64,000 bases of DNA from Paraspadella gotoi (Eukaryota > Chaetognatha), in NCBI GenBank assembly GCA_051294375.1, contig CM119264.1:14720682-14784681 (forward strand), written 5' to 3'. A model generated the notes under the pieces. The model did no database searches, was not told the DNA's origin, and worked only from the letters and a program-made list of their open reading frames with translations. Positions 22,650-34,989 of the stretch are shown one piece after another. The translations under genes and the position numbers were made by a program. Every line of letters begins with the position of its first letter. The stretch's first letter is position 1.

Positions 22650-22652
<3 letters not shown>
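21620..22652. other. Interval with one possible plus-strand exon
   Basis: Sequence 22259-22358 lies between GTTTCAG and a GTAGGT donor, is open in one frame and reads a Gln/Arg-rich peptide (VNREVLWNRSSVAAARQ). It could be an exon of an unfound plus-strand gene. At 22000-22240 both strands have frames open for about 75 codons, and I could not choose between them. Confidence 0.3.
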
Positions 22653-22743
<91 letters not shown>

Positions 22744-22760
22744 CTCTCTCTCTCTCTCTC
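22653..22760. repeat. (CT)n microsatellite
   Basis: About 108 bases of CT with two small interruptions. Confidence 0.95.
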
Positions 22761-22939
22761 AGATAAGTAATCAAGAATAATTCTCAAATGTCCCCAGAGC
22801 ATATAATATCTTAAGTACTAAATTTTTTTTCTCTCTTCTTGAAGCAAAATTCTGGACGTTTATTTATTAAAGTAAAGAAACTTTTTTAATGATCATAAAA
22901 TTTCCTTTTCAATAAAAAACTATTAAACTATTAACTGAC

Positions 22940-23170
22940 TGAGAGGAGAGAGGGTCGCCAAGTCACTCTGTGAGTCTGGTAGATTTTTCCGTCATTTGCC
23001 TTGATTTCCGTCGGAAGGCTTGCTACCTGTGGTTTAACCGGCCCGTCACTCATTTTGCAAGGAATATTCCGACCAGGGATAGAACCCGAGACCATTGGAG
23101 CGTTAGCCCAGTGCACTGTTATGGCGCTGATGGAAGGAACCGTCGTATCCAACGGGTAATGATATTTCAT
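22940..23170 (-). mobile_element. tRNA-like SINE fragment
   Basis: On the minus strand, CAGTGCACTGGGCTAACGCT resembles a box A region and GGTTCTATCCC, about 35 bases later, resembles a pol III box B. There is no cloverleaf, so it is not a functional tRNA. Confidence 0.5.
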
Positions 23171-23690
23171 CACTACAAAATCATTATATATTTATTACTC
23201 ATTATTACTCAAAAGTATTGAAATTCATATACAGTCAAGATCATTCTCAAGATAACATTTTTTTTGAATTGGAAAAAAAAATATTAAGATTTGCAAATTT
23301 AAAAAAAATGAGAAAAATCATTACTCAAAAATTACCAAATGTTACGAGAAATCAGAAACGCCATTGACTATTATTTAGGATTTTTTTTTCAAACATTCGT
23401 TATTTGAGTCAGCGCAATTGGTATTGCCCGACGTCTTCAATTTACCTTTGCCACAACACGTTGACCTCGAAATCATTTCCTCTTCTCGTTACGACGTTAA
23501 GCGAAAGTAATCGATCGATCCATTTGAGCGCGAAAGAAACTCACAAATGTGACTCCCGCACATCTCGCAAAGTCTTTTCTGCATTCGTCGCTCGCAAAGT
23601 CGCCACTTTTGTCTCAGTGACGCAAGTTGGTCCAAATTCGCTTCTCATTTTCGCAAACGAGAGAGTTTTACGATTGCCCAGCGCCCACAG

Positions 23691-23698
23691 TGACGTCA
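23691..23698. promoter_or_regulatory. CRE palindrome TGACGTCA upstream of the prepropeptide gene
   Basis: A full CREB/ATF site 299 bases before the ATG at 23997. An AP-1 site (TGAGTCA) lies further up at about 23406. CREs are common in neuropeptide promoters; use in this gene is inferred. Confidence 0.45.
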
Positions 23699-23996
23699 GC
23701 GTGAGAAAGAAAAGGACATTATGTGTTTTGGATAGTATTTATATCGTTTGGTTAAAAAAAAACAAAGTTATTAAAATCGATAATATTATAAAAAAATTTT
23801 AAGATTTCTTATAAAAGCAAAAAAGCGGATTATGTCTATTGTCTATACATGATGCTATTGATCGAAGCACTGTGCCGAATCACGTCAAAAAAGGGGTCTA
23901 CAAAAGGCGCGTCTGGCGAAGAATGGCTTCAAATCGTTGGTGTTTTCTGCCGCGAAAAGTCGAGACGAGCTTCAGATCTTCTACTTCAGAACCTCA

Positions 23997-24551
23997 ATGA
24001 AAATGACGCGCATCTCCGCTTCTATGAGCGTCGTCATCGCCGTCGTCCTCGCGCTTTTTATGACGTCAATGGCGGATTCCAGAAAATTCGAAATCAGCGA
24101 TCGACAGGTCATTGAAAGATTGAAGAATCATAAAGAAATTAATAAGAAAACTTATTAACTTATTTAGCTTTGATTCCTTTTATTTTCGATATCATGAGTA
24201 TGTTTTGGAAAGTCGTAATTTCAACCTTTTTTTTTTTTGAGTAGGACGAATCAAAATCAAATCGAAAAAAAAAATTAACGAACCTATTCAAAATTTATTT
24301 TGAATATTAAATTATAATTATAATTATATTAAATCTGTTCGACCTTTAGCTGCAACACGCAATAAACATCTTGGTTCGTTTGTTGTCACAAGAAGCTCCA
24401 CTGAATGCGCCTTTGCCGGCAGAGCGTCAACCTTCTCTTCCGTTTCTGTTCAACCAACGATTTAGAGAAGAACTTCCCAGGTAAAACTTATGGGTTTCCA
24501 TCTCATCAATTTCATGTCGTTTCGGTTGAAAGTTTAAAGAATCGATGGATG

Positions 24552-24582
<31 letters not shown>

Positions 24583-25262
24583 CTTGTAGTTTAAATACGC
24601 TGTGTTAACATATAAAGACTTTCATATCTACGCCGTATTATTCATTTGAGAATCAGCAAAAAAACAAGAACAAAAACAAAAGGACATCTTCCTTCCGATC
24701 TTTTCATCTTTACTGCCACGCCCTCTTCGAGTTTTTTTTTTTTTTTTTTTTTTTCAAAACCGCCCACTTGCAACTAATTTTCTGTCACTTTGACGAAAAA
24801 ACCTTTTTCGCCTTCAGAACCTTTTAGTTCTACACTGCGGCCACTTTTTCACATATATAGAAAAACAATCTTTTATCATCAGTCAGAAAAAAGTATCATC
24901 AACATAACCTCAAAAATCACCTTTTCCCAATTCCGTTTTCAGACTTTAAAGTATTGCTGTATTCAACTGCCTGAACAATTTTTTTTTTCACCAATCGATA
25001 GATTTTTTAAAAAGCTATACTTTTTATAAATATTTTCTCAAAATTAAAAAAGAAATAGTGGGGTATTTAAAGCTAACAAGCTAACAAGCTAACAAGCATT
25101 GTATTCCAAATCAATCCTCCCTTTTCTATTCCTTTTCATAGACGCGCCCCCTCGAAACGCGTTCTCGGCTCCGGAAATCTCGACTTCCTCAACGACGGCG
25201 ACGGCGACGCCCAAATTCCAGTTCCATCGCCGGAATCTCGCGGTCTCGGCAATCTCGGTTAA
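23997..25262 (+). CDS. Secreted prepropeptide, probable neuropeptide precursor
   Basis: Three exons: 23997-24107, 24350-24480 and 25142-25262 (TAA). Phases fit and the product is 120 residues. A signal peptide is clear (hydrophobic SVVIAVVLALFMTSMA, likely cut before DSRKF). The mature part has no cysteines. It contains PSLPFLFNQRF followed by RR and KR dibasic sites, and ends ESRGLGNLG, a C-terminal glycine that could be amidated. A signal peptide, dibasic sites, a possible amidation glycine and small size together suggest a processed neuropeptide. The PFLFNQRF block recalls NPFF-type RFamides, but no glycine follows it, so an RFamide is not predicted from the standard rule. I cannot assign a known family. 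A CRE lies 0.3 kb upstream and a second overlaps the first exon (24061-24068). Confidence 0.6.
25073..25096. repeat. Three tandem copies of CTAACAAG
   Basis: Perfect 8-base tandem repeat in the second intron of the prepropeptide gene, 45 bases before the last exon. Confidence 0.9.
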
Positions 25263-25708
25263 CGAGCCGGAGGGATTTGTTAAGGGAAAGACGAACTGAC
25301 CCGATGGACGTATATGTGAACTGGCAAAGGATTCGATTGATGACGAAACGACGTAAATTATGTATCTCTTCGCTTTAAAATGCGATATTCGTGTTTTTGC
25401 AATAATCTTTATACGAGGTTTTTATTAAGATATACGAAATAATTACGAAAGAAATAAATCCATTACGTTTGAAGCTCGTTTTTTAGCAATTGTCAAAATT
25501 GCGGTTATGACTTTTATTTTTACGTGTCTAAAAGTAAATAAATAAGAATCGACTGATCTCAACTTAAAAATCATTGAATAATAGTTTATTCGTCGATAAC
25601 GTTAGCAAACCCTCTCATCTTCAATGCGATGCAATGCGATACTAATTATTTTTACTGTTCATTATGTTGTACTCAACCGTCCGTATTTATTTTGATTATA
25701 CTTTAAGG

Positions 25709-25822
25709 GAGAAAACAAAGTTTTTACAAGCAACGTGTTTTAATGACAATTGGACAATGGACATGTTTCGACTCTCACATTGCGCTGTAAACGAAAACCA
25801 ACTTTGTTTTCTCTCTTAATTT
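25709..25822 (-). mobile_element. Half copy of the hammerhead-like repeat within an inverted repeat
   Basis: The minus strand reads GAGTCGAAACATGTCC (about 25772-25757), the second half of the core, but the CTGATGA half is missing. Outer arms GAGAAAACAAAGTT (about 25711) and AACTTTGTTTTCTC (about 25801) are exact reverse complements. Confidence 0.45.
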
Positions 25823-26330
25823 TAAACGCAACGACTTTAAAGTTATACGCATTGTATTATGTAAATTATGTGAATTATACACAATGAATATGCTTTATAA
25901 TAAAAGCAATCATGAATTAAACAAACGCTTTACTTATTGAAATATTAGTGACAATTCATTATCCATATGTAATCCGGTTTAGTGAGCACAAAACAGTAAT
26001 TTAGATCAATCGAACAGAAAAAAAACAGGAAAAACAAAAAATATCCCCAACGGAACAAGAAGATGAAAAGAAGAATGACCCTGAAAGCTTCAATCAATTT
26101 TCTTTTGTCCAGCGATGGAAACGGATGGACCGACGGACAGTGGAAACAAATGGACAGCGACGACGAACATCCGTTGGACGGAGGAGAAAAAAAAAATATT
26201 TTTTTTCTCAACCGTCTGGGGTGGAGACTGGAGAGGTCAGAGAGGTCTGGGCTTGACACAAAAAAAAGAGCTGGTTTCTGTGAGGACTGCTCGAACAATT
26301 AGCTGGTTGTACTTACGACCCATAAAAAGT

Positions 26331-26394
26331 AATTTAGGAGTCGCGATTAGTAATCGATAATTAGTAATCGATTAGTAATCGCGACTCCTAAATT
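26331..26394. repeat. Near-perfect 27-base palindrome with a 10-base loop
   Basis: Arms beginning AATTTAGGAGTCGCGATTAG and ending GCGACTCCTAAATT pair over about 27 bases with one mismatch. Confidence 0.85.
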
Positions 26395-26576
26395 TACGTC
26401 GATTACTTTAGCGGCGCAAACAGACGTAAACAAATGAAAACAGCAACACAAAGTTCGAAGGAGCTTCTGAGCTTACGTAAGTTAGGAGCTCCCGATCTTT
26501 TTTTTACGTGGAATCATATACACTTTATACACTTTATACACTTTACTTTTTTACGTGGAATCATATACACTTTATA

Positions 26577-26838
26577 CAGGGGTGGGACCATCTATCGAGT
26601 CAAAATTTTAAAAATCATGACTCTAAAACCCTTAATGATTTTTAAAATATGAATAAATATTTGTATAATACGCTCTCTCCGCTTTTAGACGAAATTCTTT
26701 AATATAATGCTTTTTTTGATGCAGAAAAATGTTGTTTAGTCTCATTCTAAGATACATGAAATTGGTACAACCAATATAACAGTTAAAAATATTTTTGGAA
26801 GTACTTATTTATGGTATAATAATTTTTCTGGAAAGGTG
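26577..26838. mobile_element. Diverged relative of the 6943-7218 MITE
   Basis: Starts CAGGGGTGGGACC after TA and shares internal text (ATGAATAAATATT.GTATAATAC). The right end has decayed. Confidence 0.6.
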
Positions 26839-26910
26839 TACTTTAAATTTTATTTAATCATAATTTAAGTTGTAATTCACAAGAAAGGCAATGACAACAA
26901 CGACAACAAG

Positions 26911-27146
26911 GGGAGTTACTGAAGAGACTCTCCGTTCGTCGCGAGGGAAAACCGGAAAACGTGAGCGAATCCCACGAGGAAAGAAATGCATTATCTAAAA
27001 AAGATGACAACAATAACAAAATATCATTGGACGCTTTGAAGACAACAATGCCTTCGAGGTGCGAGAAAAGAGCAGAGAAGAATGAAACAAAACATCTATG
27101 TTACAATGCGATATCTCAAGTTTTGTTTAATATTTTAATGAACTAA
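26911..27146 (+). CDS. Candidate terminal exon, unknown protein
   Basis: After CAACAAG a frame runs 77 codons to TAA. The product is highly charged (LLKRLSVRREGKPENVSES, then KKDDNNNK), not a simple-repeat translation. The acceptor has a poor pyrimidine tract and no upstream exon was found, so this is tentative. Confidence 0.35.
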
Positions 27147-27297
27147 CAATGCAACTTCTATGCTGTGTTGCTTTGTGTATCTTTGATGGATTTAAAAACA
27201 ATTACTGAGATTTAAGAGTATTCTACCAGCGGAGTGTTTTTATTATATGTAAAAGGAAAAAAGTGGACAGAAAAAAAGGAAGACAGAAAGATGAAAT

Positions 27298-27300
<3 letters not shown>

Positions 27301-27385
<85 letters not shown>
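27301..27385. repeat. (AAAG)n microsatellite
   Basis: About twenty copies of AAAG, with degenerate A/G flanks to about 27445. Confidence 0.95.
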
Positions 27386-27389
<4 letters not shown>

Positions 27390-27711
27390 AAAAAATGAAA
27401 AAAGAAAAAAAGAAAAAAAGAAAGAAAAGAAAATGAAGGAAAAAAAAGAAAAGAACCATGAAAGGAAATGAATAAGCGGGAAAGCAAACGAAGGCGAATA
27501 GGGAAAGGGAGACAAGAGAGACAAGAGAGAAAGGCAAATAGAAAAGTAGCAATTTCCTGCACTCGGACAATCTCTTGTGACAAAAACAAATCACGGCTTG
27601 TGGGTGTGGCCTCGAGGAGGAGCCCGGCTGTTGCCCGCCCAACCGTCGCTCCCGATTAATCCAAGAAAACACCCTCCTTCAACGGGGAAGGGACCTTTTG
27701 GTTAAATCACT

Positions 27712-27712
<1 letters not shown>

Positions 27713-27751
<39 letters not shown>
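27713..27751. repeat. (ATC)n microsatellite
   Basis: Twelve or thirteen copies of ATC. Confidence 0.95.
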
Positions 27752-27752
<1 letters not shown>

Positions 27753-27788
27753 TCGTTTATTGATTTCGGTATTTTTTTTCTCTCTTAG

Positions 27789-27979
27789 CGCAAACTCGAG
27801 ACTTTCAATCGTTGTCGCCGGTCGTGGATCCCGATGCCAAACGCAAACCGATTCGGGTCTCGAACTCGCGACTTCTGCCTCCACTCTCCTCGGCTACGCC
27901 CCGTCGCCCCGGGACCTTTCCGTTTCCGCCATCTTCTTTCCTTCCTCTTCTTCCCACTTTTTTTCTCTCTTGTTTATGA
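27789..27979 (+). CDS. Candidate exon after a strong acceptor, unknown protein
   Basis: Preceded by a textbook acceptor (TTTTTTTTCTCTCTTAG). One frame reads QTRDFQSLSPVVDPDAKRKP and continues Arg/Pro/Ser-rich to TGA at 27977-27979. A second frame is also open, so the reading is uncertain. A further frame after GCGTTCCAG at 28036 (KRRHERVDHAGRRNADAPV...) could belong to the same gene or be chance in GC-rich DNA. Confidence 0.35.
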
Positions 27980-28378
27980 ACAAAAGGATCTCGACGTCTG
28001 AGAATTTATCTGGGATTTGTTTTTGGCGCGTGCGTTCCAGAAGAGGCGCCACGAGCGCGTCGATCACGCGGGCCGGCGCAACGCCGACGCGCCCGTTAGC
28101 GGCGCTGGTGTCGTGGGGGACGGAATGGAACGCTCGTTTGTTTCGAAACAAAAACAGTTGCTTTGTGAAAAAAAAAGGAAACAGAAACGGAAACAAGTCT
28201 TGAAATGATTGGTTTGTGAGTTGCGTTTCTCTTCCCGCTCCTGGAAAAGCGTTACCGCCATTTCGGGAACAACAACAACGACAACGGCTCAGTCGTTCCG
28301 ACGCCTTGGTGACGACGACGACGACGACAACAACAAAGATAACCTCGTGAATAATTATATAAAGAGAAATATCAATGA

Positions 28379-28380
28379 GG

Positions 28381-28468
<88 letters not shown>
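28379..28468. repeat. (GA)n microsatellite
   Basis: About 90 bases of GA with small breaks. A nearby (ATC/CTC)n patch at 28560-28635 creates a false acidic frame on the minus strand. Confidence 0.9.
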
Positions 28469-28469
<1 letters not shown>

Positions 28470-28894
28470 GAGGGTTAATCTGTCATTCTCTCTCGCTCCA
28501 AATAGATTGAGAAAAAACTTGATAACAATGAGAGAAATTTCATCTCTCATATTCTGAGCTTCATCTTCCTCCTCATCCTCGTCCTCATCCTCATCTTCAT
28601 CCTCATCTTCATCTTCATCCTCATTCTCATCCTCCGCCCCTTGGGACGAGAATCCAAATGTTAATCCGGCATCAGTGTGGATCGAGGCGACCTCTCTCGG
28701 GAGGCGTTGATAGGAAATAACATGAAATGGGAAAGAATGGAAGGAAAAACCCATGACGGTCGAGGCAGAGGCGAATGAAGGGAGAGGAAGGTATAAAGAT
28801 AATCTGGGCGATGATAGCAAGTATAAGTATAAAAGGCTAAAATGAACTTCTACTAACAAAGATATTTAGCGATTTTATGCGCAAAACATCTTTT

Positions 28895-29245
28895 CAATAA
28901 GAACGGTAATTCGAATCCTGAGTTGCGCGGCGTTCGATACGGACAACAACGGAATTCCTTATTTATTTTGTAATTTTTACGATTTTCGTAAAAACAAAAG
29001 TTAGCGAAAATAACAAAATAGCAACCAAATTTAAGCCGTATCAAATTTGGCGTCATGTGATCGCTTTTAGGGTGATCACGTGACTTCACAAATATTATAT
29101 ATATGCATGTTTAAGGTCTTATGTTATCTTACTTTCGTACCAAATATGAACTAAATTGATGAAGCATTATCAGAGTTATGAACATTTTTAACATATGTGA
29201 AACAGACCGACCGACCGAGAGACCGACCAACCGAAAAAAACTAAA
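28895..29245 (+). mobile_element. GACC-tail repeat family copy
   Basis: Begins near AGAACGGTAATTCGAATCC and ends in GACCGACCGAGAGACCGACC. Same layout as 55365-55660 and 47500-47830. Confidence 0.5.
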
Positions 29246-30065
29246 ACTGATACTAGAAATTTGTATTAGTCATTTTAAGATACAGGGGGTGCTTTTTATT
29301 TTCATAAACTTACCCACCCATTTAATACAACCTATTCTAATACATTCCTTGATCGATATTCTATAATGTATATATTACTCTGTAACGGTTTGTCCCCTTC
29401 AGCCCTAACCCAACTTCATGTATCGTTCGTCGTCGATTGATTGAATTCAAAATAGGCGATAAACGAGCGAATTCGTCATTTTAAAACTGGCGAAAGCGAC
29501 GGCCAATATGAATTGGAACTAATTGAAAAGAAATAAAATCAAATATACGATAAAAATACGTGGCAAAAGTTCGACAAAAGCGAAGCGAAAAGTAAGTGAA
29601 AGGTTAGAGAAAGGAGCGTCAAAAGCGCGTAGAAAGGCGCGGAGAAGGGCGCGGGGAAAGGCGCTTGAAAACCAATTGGACTACGACGTGCGGAAAAAAA
29701 GGTATTTCACTCGGAGTCTCGCTTCGCTCATGGAAAGTAATACAAGTGGAAACAAAGTCAGACGAGAATGGCGCCAAGGAAGGTCTTTTTTTCGTCTGGC
29801 GCAGGGGAAGCTTTGTATCGTGGGCCAAAAACGGAAGGATGCTCAATTGCTCATTCAAGAGACAAAAGCTTTGGTAACAGTTTAAAAAATATTAAAATTG
29901 CAAAACCTTATCTCTGATTTTTGCAAGTTTGCAATTTTTTTGACAGTTCGTCGCGATTAACAATAGACCCGTTGTGAACTTGTGATCGAAGGGAGCAGAT
30001 GTTTAGTTCACAAATGTTAGGACAAAAAAATTTGTAAACTAAAAACTGGGACAACAATCGGCAAG
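29246..30065. other. Upstream of the astacin gene, no supported gene
   Basis: At 29523-29885 three overlapping frames on both strands are open for 70-120 codons. None has a good start or splice context, and the plus-strand product is a run of Lys/Arg, so I make no call. Confidence 0.35.
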
Positions 30066-33000
30066 ATGAAGATGAAAATTCCAGTCTTGATCGTCATTGC
30101 GGTGCTGTTTAACGAGTCGGTAAGTGCTTTTCAGATAGCTTTGCGTCAATTACAACATTTACGTTCTCAAATTATATTAAACGAATGTGTCTAATTCGCA
30201 TTTTTATTTAGAATTCTTGTTATTTTTCTTGACTGCTGATGGTTTTAAAACCTTGCATTAAGACCTCAAATAAAATTACTAGAAATTTTGTGTAATACTT
30301 CCTCATTATTTAACCAATAAATTTCAATAACTACTACTTTGTCTTTGCTTTGGACTTCATATTTTCATTCGTTGCCTTTTCATAAGATTTTCCAAATTTG
30401 AAAAAAATAATGGGTTCATGACCTGGCATATTCCTGCTATGTCTATCTATTAGCATATATATAATTCATTAACTTTAACTTCCTTTCAGTTGGCGCAAAG
30501 CCGAGAGATTTTCGGCGCAGACGGCCCAAACTTGATTGGACCGTCGGCAGCAGAGATTCTCGCTTCTGATTGGTCGAACCAAAATGACGACATCGATGAC
30601 GGTTTAACCATGGACGAGAGCGTCGGCGCGCGGGTACAAGCAGGTTAAGACTGGTTTAGTGGATGAATCCCGACAACTTGATAGACTTGAAACGCCTTCA
30701 TCAAATTCATTAAAAAATAACTCATTATCCGATTTAATTGGCAACGGCGGGCGATTTAAGCTAGGAATAAAAAAAAATTTTCACCCATAAAAGCTGGAGC
30801 CGATTTTCCCGTAACGACGTGAAATGCGTATTTCCCCGCTGGCGAAAGAAAATTCCACGGTCGACCGATGGCGCTGCTCATCCCTTTTCATCGGAATCGA
30901 GCGCTCAATAAATGGCCTTCCAATTACGGAATAAACGTTTTCCCCCGGGGAGATGAAAATAATTCATCGAACGTCTAACGATCCTTGGTATTCCTCTCCG
31001 TCGGGGGGGAGAATCTCCGCTTTTAGTTCTTAATGTTGTGACACCAAGGATTTTTTACTGCATTTCGCTGAGGGAATACTATTTTTTGTTAGATAGGAGC
31101 ATGGCGTTCTCTGGAAGTTGTTTTACTTCAAGCTGGATATCTTTGAGAAGAGTGCTAACAAGGGTTAAAGAAAGTCCAATAGTGTCTAAAAGCCTTTTAA
31201 TATCTTGGTCAAACTAACAATATTCGCATCTTCTTTGTCCGTCGTTTTCCTTTTTATTTTGGCCGCAAGAGTGCTCCCTCTCTCTCTCTAAGAGTCACTT
31301 TGATGTTTTAGATCAGTTTTCCCACTTTGCGGCTTGGGTGTGCTCCAACTGCTCCATCCCAAAAGGGTCACTTCGCCTCTGAAAGGAGTTTTTAAACTAG
31401 ACACTTCGTGGGCGCCCCTATGTCCCTTCCCTCGGAAAATTCTTCACGTCTTAAACCGAGTCGACCCAGAGGCCCGATGGGTAATGGAGAGAGAAAGTCG
31501 TAACGACGACGACGACAAGTTTAACTTCTCTCGATATTTTCGCTCGTTTTCGACGGAGGAGAAATAACTGGGACATTTTTTCTAGAAGAGTCATGTCGTA
31601 AAAAGATCTTCGTACTGAAGGATGAATGACAGGAGAAAACGATGACGACGTTAGATTGCAAATCGACTTTTGAAAAAAAACAAAAAAACCCCGAGTTCAT
31701 AAAACCGAACTCAACGAGTTTCTCACCTCACCTCAGTCCCAGACTTACTTGCCAGTTTTTTTTATTATCGCTATAAACTCCTTACTTTTCCCATTATTTT
31801 CTTATCTTTTTCGTTTTTTCTTCTCTTTCTTCCTTCGGCTTCTCTCTTTCCTTTTTCTTCTCTCCGCCATTCCCATAATTTAGCTTTATTTTTTTTCCTT
31901 TTTACCTCTTTCTCCTTTCCCATCCTCCACCAGCGGTGAGCTTTTAGAAATCGCGGATTGCCCACTAAAACCTTTGATCCTCTTTCTATCTCAGAAGCGG
32001 CTCTGACCGAGGACGGCCAAATTCTCCTCCAAGGGGACATGAAGTTGGACCCAACGCAACTGCGACGGTTTTACGAGAGAAACGCGGGACTTTCCGGGGC
32101 GGCTGTGAACGAGGATGAGAGGTGAAGATTGATGGTGGATAAAAGTGGCGTCCACAAATCACACTGTGAAGGGTGTTATGGTGTTAAGTCTTCCTAACAT
32201 CGACAAGTTTTGTTTTTTCAAATAAAAAAAATCGGCTTTAATTTAAAATTTAGGATTAACAATTTTAATTTTTAATTTAATCGTTTAGTATTCCAAAGAT
32301 CCTTATCTGTCACAAATACTTCCAGGTGGCCACATGGCGTTATCCCCTATTCCATCGACCCCGCGTTGGACGGTGAACCGGCGCGCGTTGTTCTCGGCGC
32401 CATGAGAGAGTGGATGGAACGCACGTGCGTCCGGTTCGAGCCCGTCGGAGGCGCGGGCGCGCGCGGGGCCGGACACGATAACTCTATTCAAATAGTGGAC
32501 GGAGGTGCCCGCGTAGGGTGGTGTGGGTTATGGGGAAATGCTTGAAAGAAAAGGTCTGCGTAGGCGTAAAAGAGATAAAAGCATAAAGGAAACGAAAGGA
32601 TAATGAGAGCCGATGTTCATCTTTGTGTGTGTTCGAATCGCGATAAAACCTCGAGTTTTTGACAAAAGGTTTTTGTTATAAAAAGCAGGTTCGTGGATTA
32701 TCTAATACGCGTTATCTTATTAAATTTGCGAAAACGCAAACAATATTAGCGAGAAAATTTTAATTTTTTTTTTGAATTTCATAAATGTTTTTTTTTGGTG
32801 GAAATTACGAATATCGTTTTGAATAAAATCGGATTTTAAATTCATTAATTTTTTCGAACGAATATTTTTAAAAACCTTTTAAATAGGCTTGAAAACTTGG
32901 GAATCTATTGGGCAAAATTTCAATCATTTCACTGTATTGGTTATGTTTGTTGCTTTGTTAATTCACTTTTTAATCGTCAATATTTACTTTTTTTGTCCCT

Positions 33001-33930
33001 TTTCCGCCTTCTGTTCGTTTCACCTCACCCCACCCAAAAGCGGGATGTCGTTCTGGCATCGGCTACCGCGGAAAAAGTTACACAGTCTCGCTATCGAAGA
33101 AGAGTTGCACTCGACATAAAAGTCACCTTCACGAACTGGGTCACGCCATCGGTCTACACCATGAACAATGTCGCCCGGAGCGTGACCGGTAATTCGCTCG
33201 ATGAATTAATTGGCGATTCACCAGCTCATTGTAATATCGTTGTTCAAGTGCCATCCAGATCGTCTGGGACAACATCAGCATGATGGGCTCACTGCAGTAT
33301 GTCAAAGAGGAGGCCACGGCCAACTTCTCCATCCCGTACGACTTCTGCTCCATCATGCACTACGGACCCAAATACTTCTCCAGCAACAGGTGAGCAACAG
33401 CGTTCTATGTCGGTAATCGCGCGACGTTCTTTTGTTTTGCAGTTGATCTGTCAGTTGTGGATATTAGAGTGAAATGAATTGGAGCAAAATGATGTGAGTC
33501 GTAGAAAAAAAGTGGCGTCGTTTCTCTCAAGGTGACAGATTTTATAAAAATATGTCCGTTCGCTATTTTGTTTTGTTTTTTTGGGTCGGTCAATGGCCGC
33601 CGCAGTACTTTACCATTGGCGATGCCATTTAAAGGCCATTGGCGAGAGAAAGAGAGAGAAAGAGGAGAGAGAATGAGAATAAAAGAAAGAGAGAGAGAGA
33701 AAGGATAGAAAAGGACGGTGAAGGGCAAAAAAGGGGAAAAAAAATCGGATAGAAGGAGAGATATAGAGGCCGTTGGTTAAAGGGACGAATTAAATTTGCT
33801 CCGAGAATTTATGTCTTCCGCCATAAAAAGAATCGGATGAAAGGTGGTCGCCATCGTTCAACGACGTCTTGTTTATTTGTTATTTTACGAGAGGCAATTA
33901 ATTTTGGTTTATAGTCCGGGAGTGGGTGGA

Positions 33931-34021
<91 letters not shown>

Positions 34022-34893
34022 AATTATGACGAATCGGTTTCACTCCAGGAAATTCACAATGCTCGCCGCCGACCAATCCTACCAGTGGACGATGGGTTCG
34101 GCGCAGCATTCTTTCCTTCAACGAGCGAAGATTGTTAATCTGATGTACGAATGCAACAAAAGTTGCGGAAAAAGCGATAAGTAAGTACTTCATTTAACAA
34201 TAATAATAAATACTTAACAATAGTAACCTGTAGAAAAGTAAATGTTCCTCACTNNNNNNNNNNNNNNNNNNNNNNNNNTATGAAAAGGGAAAAAAAACCT
34301 TCTAACTCCCCAAAACGAGGGATATCTGATAAAACGTCCTTTGCCTCTTGTTGCCAATTATTTTACTTGAAAATGGATTATTTCTGTTACGCAAGTTATT
34401 ATCTTTTCCGTTGCTCGCTGCTTGCTGTAACCTACATTTTTTTTTTCATCAAAGCTTTGAAGAAAAATTTCTATCCAATGCGCTAAAACTCGTGCCTGTC
34501 ACCTTCGTCAGGCGTTTTATCTGTTGTTTTACCCATATTTATTTCAAGTTCGCAGCGATGGGACGGAAGAAGGAAAGAAATTAATCAAATCCCGTTTGTT
34601 AGATCTGGCTTTACGCTCGCGCGACCGCTTTCAATTCTAAATGATAAAACCTAACGAGTTTTTTTTTTTTTTACTTTTTGAAAGAAAAAAAAATGTGACG
34701 AGGGAAGAAGGTTGACGCGTGACGGTCAGGGAGTTAACGGAGCGGACGATCTTGACGTCTCGCGGCGCATTACCACGGTGGTCCTTTTGGCTAACCGGAA
34801 GTGGTCGCCATCGTTCAACGACGTCTGTTTATTTGTTATTTACGAGACGGCAATTAATTTTGGTTTATACGTCCGGGAGTGGTGGATGGAGAG

Positions 34894-34989
<96 letters not shown>

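Larger units (their letters stand above)
25263..26910. other. Downstream region with repeats, no confident gene
   Basis: AT-rich. Holds a half hammerhead-like copy, a palindrome, a direct duplication (TTTTTACGTGGAATCATATA at about 26498 and 26548) and a diverged MITE. An 80-codon frame at 26063-26302 overlaps other open frames and was not called. Confidence 0.4.

Noticed and set aside
23404-23802. 132-codon frame upstream of the prepropeptide
   Set aside because: Lies in the presumed promoter with CRE and AP-1 sites, has no ATG context or splice partner, and ends in a Lys/Ile-rich AT translation.
27894-28859. A 321-codon minus-strand frame with an acidic run
   Set aside because: It runs through a (GA)n and an (ATC/CTC)n tract that are open in many frames. 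Only 28010-28140 looks protein-like, and plus-strand candidates overlap it.
29523-29885. 120-codon basic frame
   Set aside because: Starts from a non-ATG codon, is a run of Lys/Arg, and overlaps open frames on both strands.
31334-31567. 77-codon frame in an astacin intron
   Set aside because: Lies between two confirmed astacin exons, with no splice support of its own.
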